A DNA stretch of 64,000 nucleotides from Cubamyces lactineus (taxonomy: Eukaryota > Basidiomycota > Agaricomycetes > Polyporales > Polyporaceae), in contig JACDTU010000028.1 of NCBI GenBank assembly GCA_022376465.1, positions 62,001-126,000 of the forward strand, given 5' to 3'. Both the position numbers and the translations under genes were made by a program. The notes beneath the pieces were generated by a model. That model saw only the letters and a program-made list of their open reading frames with translations. It was not told the origin of the DNA and ran no database searches. This document shows, piece by piece, positions 57,353 through 64,000 of the stretch. Every line of letters begins with the position of its first letter. The stretch's first letter is position 1.

Positions 57353-57712
57353 GAGAACATCCACGAGGATCTATCCTCCCCCTTGCGTTCGCGAATGACT
57401 CCTCAAATTCACTCGTAAACTCTGTGTCTTTGGAGTCTTGCTCAGTCAATAAATGCACCATATATGCGCACGTTGGATCGATATAAAGATCTAGGCAACG
57501 TTGCCGATGCCTTTGGATCCACGTACATTGGCAATGTATTAAACGAGCACTAAGGATACAAAGATGTGGATGACGCGTGGGTCCGTATTGAAACAAGCGC
57601 CAGATTGTCCCGAGCGAACAAGGAGTACACGTTGAAAGGTAGCAATCTGATAATTCAAAACAGAGGCGTACATGGCGCACTTTGAGGGTAGATGCCGTTA
57701 CACACGGAGTCA
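57353..57712. other. Convergent 3' intergenic region
   Basis: Between the stops of Swi5 (+) and the MARVEL gene (-). AT-rich, no gene. Confidence 0.45.
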
Positions 57713-58513
57713 TTACACGACAAGCCCACCACGGAATCCATCTCCGCGACGGCTCGCGGCGATGCCTCGGAAGATGACGGTGAGTAGGGCAAACGTTACG
57801 AAGATCCTGTTCGCCGCTCGCGTGTGAGCTCCTCGTGTGATTGTAGGTGTGATGAGTAACGTACCATACAACCCAAGCAAAGCCCTCCAACGCGTTCAGC
57901 TGTCCACAATATACGAAATGTTGACTGCGGTCAAATATTTCAGCCACAATTCTGCATCCGTGACACCGAGGGAAACGCCCACGCACCTGCAGTTGAGTCC
58001 GCCTCCTAGAGCTGCTGTAATGGACGCTGCTCCCGCCGTCCAGAACACCCAAGTCAAGAACAGGCTTGTGGTAGTTTACGATCAGCATTCAAGTTGCCGC
58101 AACATAATAATAGGAATGCTCACAAGACGGCGTGGCTCAGTACGCTAGTCATGATGCCCGAGGGGGAATGGAGGAACAGGGCGAAGTAGAATAAGGAGAA
58201 GAAGATGGTCCAACAAGACGTGAAGAGCAGGTAGCGGGTACGATCGCGGACTGCGAGAGATAGGTAGTCATGGCGGAGGTTGTACCGACTGGTCAACCAT
58301 GCAGAGATCGCGAGCTGCGGGTATCCCCCTGTCAGCCCCTGCGTACGGTTTATGGACTGATCGCACTCACTTCGATGATGCTGAAGAAGATGATGAAGCC
58401 AAATACCACTGTAGAGGGAGGAACTCTGGTCAGACCTAACTACCACTTCCCGAAAATTGCACTCGTAACGTACCGGGATGCCCGCGACGGATGTGGCGAT
58501 CGAAGTCAACCAT
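57713..58513 (-). CDS. MARVEL-type four-helix membrane protein
   Basis: Tetraspanning proteins of this class act in membrane apposition and vesicle traffic. The ATG at 58511-58513 gives MVDFDRHIRRGHP, spliced to VVFGFIIFFSIIE, then AISAWLTSRYNLRHDYLSLA, RDRTRYLLFTSCWTIFFSLF, HSPSGIMTSVLSHAV, FLFITWVFWTAGAASIT, CGQLNALEGFAWVVW, a last helix and FRGIAASRRGDGFRGGLVV with the stop at 57713-57715. Conserved features for the fungal family are the RRGHP start, RDRTR, FWTAAAA and the C-terminal GFRGG. Five or so short introns, about 190 residues. Intact. Confidence 0.82.
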
Positions 58514-60312
58514 CGTGTACAGTCGTGCAAGTCGTGACGATCGTTATACAAGAAGTACAGCGCAAGAAGGCTACACGAGGATAGTAGTGGCAGTTAGGTG
58601 AGAGGGTGGAGGAGAAAGGCAGGAAGCTGAAGGTGGCGGGATTATGTATGCGGAGGCGTGCTGCGCGGCTGGATGGGACGAGAGCTGGTTGTGATCTGAG
58701 ACGCGCGCAAGGAATCCATCGTCCGCGTGGCTGGCGCGCGGGAGCGCGTGACGTCATCTTTCTCACCTCCGCCGGCTGTAGCGGAGGCAAACACCGGACT
58801 CCCGGCGGCATCGGGCTGCTGTGGCGGACGACTGGACTAGCCTTGCTCTGACGCATCCTCATGCTCTCATCTTCGAACACTCTCGGGACTCAAGCCATCA
58901 TATGGGCAACTTGCTGCGTAAACTCACGAGGGTATGTGAACGATCCCAACAACAGAGGATGGATATCACTTGGAATCTCAGTCGATTCAGCTCCCGATTC
59001 AACCCACGGATCCGATGGCTGCGTGCTCCTTCCGCAAAAAAGGCGGCTGAGGGAAAAGTGACTTGCAGGATAGGCTGTCAGCCTCTACTCTTATACGAAG
59101 TATGCTCAAGTTTTTCCCTGGCTGCGAGACATAGGAAGTGGACATGTTCATGCATTCAAGACCAGCTGAGACACCAACGGGCGCAACTTCGCGACACAGC
59201 GCTCACCGATGCACTGTACACTGGTTGTCTTTCTTCGCCCCTTGCTGAGCGATGCGGCATCGTATCACAGTGGGGGCTCTCAAGGGCAGTCAATCTGTGG
59301 GCTCAACGATGTCAGCCCGGATGAGAACTCGAGGTATGTGATGCTCGGCTGACAGGCCTCTGTGTTCGGCTGAGTGCCCCAGGTGTATCGCTTCGAGTTC
59401 CCGGGCCCTCACATCATATGGCTATTGCGCCCGCTAACAAACCCCGCCTTTCTGTGCATTTACGGGGTTCCTCGGACTTGGGTCCTTGCCGAATGGATCG
59501 ACGGTGAAGGTTGCGACTTTCAATTTGGGTGGCGATGACAGTGTAAAATGGTCGTCCGACCATGAATCAGTGGATCTCAGCTGTATAGTCTTCATGCCTC
59601 TGGATCCCTGGGTCGGAAAGGTTTGGAATATACGCGCGGGTTAGAAGATTGGACATCCGAGCCTGATATGTATTGTAGCTATACTGTGGAATCCGGCGCT
59701 CTGCCGCACTGTCAGGATCAATCGCAACGCCCGCGCGGGTTACGAGAATCCGCCGCCCAAGAGCATGGCCGTCGCGCTCATCCGGAGTCATTTCCCTCGC
59801 AACACAGCTCGTACGACGCCCGGTGCGATGGAGTACATAGCAGGCATTATACAAATTCCGAGACCGACCTGGAGGCTGCGACGGCGCAGTTCGCCAAGTG
59901 GCCAATGCGGAAGGATGGGAACGCCGGGAGTGACTGATGTTCTGATATATACTCCGTCGACCACATAAGCTCAGCCTGCTTTTGGACTGGACGTTGTCCG
60001 ACTGCCGTGTCTTATTCCCGCGCCGTACTCTCCTGCACCCTTCATGTCCGCTTCCGCCTTGCTGTAACCGCACATATCTCTCCCTCGGCCAGCCAAGCAG
60101 ACGCACCTTCGGATTCGGAAGCGGCACGCGAGATCCATTCTGCGCGTGCCTTGTCGTCACATCGGCTATTCAAAGTGCGGAAGCGCATATTCCTGGAGAA
60201 CTCAGAACTTCACGCTGGAACAGAGGGTCGGAAAGAGACGCAGGAGTATATCAGAGCGCGCAGTTTGTGAGATATCGTTCAGTCTATTCATCGCGAAGAA
60301 CAAGCAAGGAAC
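58514..60312. other. 1.8 kb region without a recognised gene
   Basis: Open frames on both strands (58821-59324 plus; 59567-60160 minus) lack motifs and convincing splicing. The 3' portion presumably includes the promoter and 5'UTR of the GRAM protein gene. I see no TATA box or repeat that stands out. Confidence 0.3.
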
Positions 60313-63300
60313 ATGGCACCAAGCTTTTTCTCAAAGTTAGTGAAGTCGTCGTCGTCGGGCAGCAACAACTCGCACTCGCGCAGCTCGAGCGCAGCGTCGT
60401 CCCCCACAGCGACCTCGCCCGCCAGTCGCAACCCATCCATCAGTATCAGCCCCGCGAGTTCACCCAAAGTATCGTACGAAAAACGCAATGGCGGCGCAGC
60501 GTCCACCAAGGGCAGGCCACAGTTGGCGGGCATCGCGGGCGCAGCAGGCTATGAGAGCTCCGACTCTGGCCCCAATGTGACCGTTATCCCGCCTTCGCCC
60601 AACGTGAGCGAAAACAGCATCCCTCTCCCAGAACCATACCACTCCCCAGCCAACGCCAACACCAACGCTCGCCCTCGCACTGCGTCTGGTACGACTGCGG
60701 ACCACCGTCCAATCACGAACGCGGACATCAGCGCGGACTCGAGCCCAGACGGCGCGGCCTATCACAGGCGTCTCCAATCACTTCCTGCAATATCACCCAC
60801 CGCCGCGACGACGGCTAGCACGACAGGCTCGCGCTCAGGTTCAGGCTCGGGGCTAGGCGCATCCGCTTCGCATACAGAGCCGGGTGGCTCTTCCTCGCCT
60901 GGTATGTCCCCTTCTCTTTCAGACGACGGTCTTGCCACGCCCACTCCCGCCGGTCGCACCACGTTCGTTCCACCTGTCCCTCCCATTCCTTCCAACTCCA
61001 GCTCTTCTTCTACTGGCGACTCGATGGCTGGCACACCGACTCCGCCCCGCTCGCGGAATGGTTCGCTCTCGAAAAAGCAGCATGCGAAGCTCAATGCACG
61101 TTCCGCAACCGTTGCAGAGGGCACGGCGCAGCAGCACCTGCAGACTCCGAAAGAGCTGCGGCACTCGTCGTCGAACCGGTCTATCCGAAGCAAGCTGAGT
61201 ATTATGCTTCCCTCACGCGACAACAACCCTCCTCTTCCCCCTCCCCAATCATCTTCCCGTCATGACCGCTCGCTCTCTGCGCCCTCCTCACCTCCTGCTA
61301 ACGCGGAGAATGGCCCCGTCCTGGTCGAGTCGCCCACCGGGCTCACTCATCCCGCAAGCGATTACCCCTCCATAAACCGTACTATGACCCCCAGCGTTAC
61401 CACTCCTTCTATGGGGTCTACACTGCTCGTACCAGACAACTCGGATGCGGTGTCTATCAGCTCCCTCGGTAGCGCCACGAGCAAGAAACGCCGTCCCTGG
61501 CGCCGTAGCTCCAATGCAAGCTCAAACCAGCCGCGCTCAGCCACCATAGGACCCACTGTCAGTGTGGGATCCAACAAGTCTCCCCCTCGCAAAGGTACAG
61601 CGGCGACAGGGCTAGCGTCCGCACTAGCAGCTTCTGGTCTTGCCATGGCTAACCCTGGCATCAATCTTCCTCCTATCTCCCCTGCAGAAGTCAGCTCGAG
61701 CGGCGGTGCGGCCTCCGGGCGTCCGCGACGGTCGCTTGATACGCCCAAGACATCTCCAGGGGCGCGGTCGCGGGGAACATCAATTAACTATGGTGCGAGT
61801 GACTACTCGGACCGAGAGTCCTTCCACTCTGGGCAAGACGGGTATTCGGACGAGGATGGCTCGTCGGACAGCGACGAGTTGGACCTAGATCCCGACGACA
61901 TTCCTGTTACGGGCTTCGCAGTTGCGAGCAACAAGCGCAACCAGGACTTCCACGAGCTGTTCCCTACAGTTCCCGAGGGCGATTATTTGATCGAAGGTGT
62001 GTGCGCACTTGTCGTGTTTCTGGAGGTGTTTCAGTCTCGGATGCTAACAACTTCTGCACAGACTATGGCTGTGCACTGCAGCGGGAGATCCTGATCCAAG
62101 GCCGGCTGTACATCTCGGAGAACCACGTATGTTTCCACGCGAATATCTTTGGCTGGATCACCGATGTAAGTCGTGTTCTCGATGGTGGTGTCCTGCCTAC
62201 AGGGGCGTAGGCGCCCGTGGGCAGTGCGGACATGTCATGACGTGTCTGATGTTCGTTTCTCCGCGCTGCAGCTCTCGATCCCCATGTCAGAGGTCACCTC
62301 GCTTGAGAAGCGGATGACAGCGTTCGTTATCCCCAACGCGATTCAACTTTCGACCCGCACGGCCAAGTACACTTTCACTTCCTTCCTCTCCCGCGACACC
62401 ACCTTCGACGTTCTCTACAACGTCTGGCGTCTGGCGCGCCCGGAAAACTCATCAGCCGGATCACTCGGCGTCAGCCCACGTGGTTCCTTAGAAAACGGGG
62501 ATATGGGTTCTGAACTTGCTTCGGACGGTAGTCCCCCGGTCAATGGAAAGGTGGTAAACGGAGGCGCCAAAGGCGCGCTTAAGCCGAAAGTCACGCAGTG
62601 CGACTGTGGCAAAGCAGGGCAGCACTACTCGGAGACTGCAATGGAAGCAATCTTCCCGGGCACCCCGGAGAAGATCTACAACCTCATGTTCACAAGCGGA
62701 TTCATCAAGGATTTCATGCGCGACACGCAGAAACTGATCGGTACGCATCATTCAGGATCAGGCCACTTCAGGCTTTATAACTCACGCCGACGGCAGACAT
62801 TCAAATCTCGGACTGGATGCCGACGGAGAATCCCAAGCTGCTGGCGCGGAACATGACGTATATCAAGCCACTGAACGCAAGCATTGGTCCAAAGCAGACG
62901 AAATGCGAGCTCCGCGATGAGACCGTGTGCTGCGACTTTGACAACTACGTCTGCATGCTCACAACGACGCGCACCCCTGAAGTGCCAAGCGGTGGCGTCT
63001 TCTCGGTGAAGACGCGGACGTGTATTACGTGGGCGAGCAATGTGACGACGCGCGTGCTGGTGACGACCCAAGTCGAGTGGACAGGGCGCAGTTTCATCAA
63101 GGGTCAGTCATCCATTTTGCAGTCGCTTTTGGAGCATATTTTTGACGGGCATACTCACTTGCCAGGGATCATCGAGAAATCTGCGATCGACGGTCAGAAG
63201 CAGTACCACAACGACCTTGAGAAGAGCATGCGCGAATACATCCATGAGCATCAGTCTGAGTTCATCCCTGAAGGCGTTGACGTTGCGGCGGTTGAAGAGG

Positions 63301-63863
63301 TCGAGACCGTGCAGCAAGCGGAGACACCACGGACGCCACTGCCGCACACGCCCAGCGAAGACGAGGCACGCAAGGAGCGCGAGCGCGAGCGCAACCGACG
63401 ATCGCTGCAATGGGCATACGACACCTTCGATGGCGCGTACAACGTCGCGCGGCGTTCCACCGAGGGCGCGCTCGAGCTCATCCGCGACGCGTGGGACCAG
63501 TCCTCATCGACGACGATCCTCTACTTTGTCATCGTCTTCCTCTTCCTGTCCAACGTCTACACGCTCTTCCTCGTCAACTCGCGCGAGGAGGTCGGCCGCC
63601 GGAAGGAGATGCGCAAGATCGAGGAGCGCGAGAAGTGGGTTCAGGGCGTCGTCACCGCGCTCTGGGAGGAGCTCCTCGCGACCCGCGGAAACCTTATGGG
63701 CGGCGCTGGGGTGCCCGGGACTACGTCCTCCGTGCCCTACGTCCGGATGCCCCCGAGCGACTGGCGGGAGGAGGTCGGCCAGATCACCGCGCAACTGGAC
63801 ATCATCGACCAGCGCGTGCGCGAGCTGAGGGAGACCGTGGGCCATCTCGAACAACTGGATTAA
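60313..63863 (+). CDS. GRAM and VASt (StART-like) domain protein, Lam/Ltc sterol-transfer type
   Basis: Lam/Ltc proteins sit in the ER at contact sites and move sterols between membranes. Residues 1 to about 530 form a Ser/Pro-rich disordered region from the ATG at 60313. The GRAM domain follows (NQDFHELFPTVPEGDYLIED, then YGCALQREILIQGRLYISEN, HVCFHANIFGWITD, LSIPMSEVTSLEKR), split by introns near 62000-62060 and 62165-62270. The VASt domain starts YSETAMEAIFPGTPEKIYNL and runs through NMTYIKPLNASIGPKQTKC to VTTQVEWTGRSFIKG. One membrane helix, TILYFVIVFLFLSNVYTLFLV, lies near 63515-63577, then a coiled coil to the stop at 63861-63863. Length about 1,090 residues. Intact. Confidence 0.93.
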
Positions 63864-64000
63864 CGCGGAAATATGTGGAATACGGTGGAGGTTTGGTAGA
63901 CGTAGTTAGCGTTTGATGTCGTTACCCTTCGGACATGGCCCTGATATCCTCGTTTACCCCCATGCATCGCCCCCCTTTTATCCCCTTCTTTCGTTCGCTT

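Noticed and set aside
59567..60160. 197-codon minus-strand open frame
   Set aside because: Arg/Ser-rich, no motif, no splice partners; typical of chance frames in GC-rich DNA.
1..64000. Search by eye for tRNA, rRNA, CRISPR arrays and transposase genes
   Set aside because: None seen; the foldback element is the only transposon-like structure with clear ends. A small tRNA could have been missed without a covariance search.

Overview
The window is nuclear DNA of a filamentous basidiomycete, most likely an Agaricomycete. Reasons: dense genes broken by many 50-60 nt GT-AG introns, a DUF6533-type seven-helix membrane protein, a LysM membrane protein, families of small secreted cysteine-rich proteins, and eukaryotic core genes (Raptor, dynactin p150, U1A/U2B'' snRNP, Swi5, RNA-dependent RNA polymerase). 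I cannot fix the order; Polyporales is only a guess. Gene models were spliced by eye, so inner exon borders are provisional.

Layout. 0.06-4.6 kb: QDE-1-type RNA-dependent RNA polymerase (-). 4.98-5.46 kb: foldback (MITE-like) element with a 5 bp target-site duplication. 5.8-7.3 kb: histone-deacetylase-superfamily gene with two in-frame stops. 8.3-15.5 kb: conserved genes (DUF6533 protein, snRNP, malic enzyme, LysM membrane protein). 16.5-19.3 kb: a large decayed gene that strings together a 2H-like phosphoesterase region, a dual-specificity phosphatase, a P-loop kinase and an RNA ligase, which reads as an RNA-repair polyprotein. 19.6-29.2 kb: the accessory heart of the window, a set of long inverted repeats carrying two copies of one secreted-protein gene and four members of a second small secreted cysteine-rich family, interleaved with fragments of the RNA-repair gene. 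30.5-63.9 kb: ordinary core genes: C2H2 zinc-finger factor, adenosine kinase, multipass membrane protein, Raptor, dynactin p150Glued, acidic nuclear protein, ABCA transporter, Swi5, MARVEL protein and a GRAM-VASt sterol-transfer-type protein.

How parts relate. Raptor (TORC1) and dynactin share a divergent 0.5 kb intergenic region. Malic enzyme and the LysM protein are likewise divergent. The secreted cysteine-rich genes share a promoter architecture: an upstream GC-rich element, a TATA box 136-138 bp downstream of it, and a 5'UTR intron beginning with the same bases. The most interesting observations are the nested palindromic secreted-protein cluster with its RNA-repair relics, the conserved promoter module, a 12-nt micro-exon carrying the catalytic core of the RNA-dependent RNA polymerase, and the foldback element.
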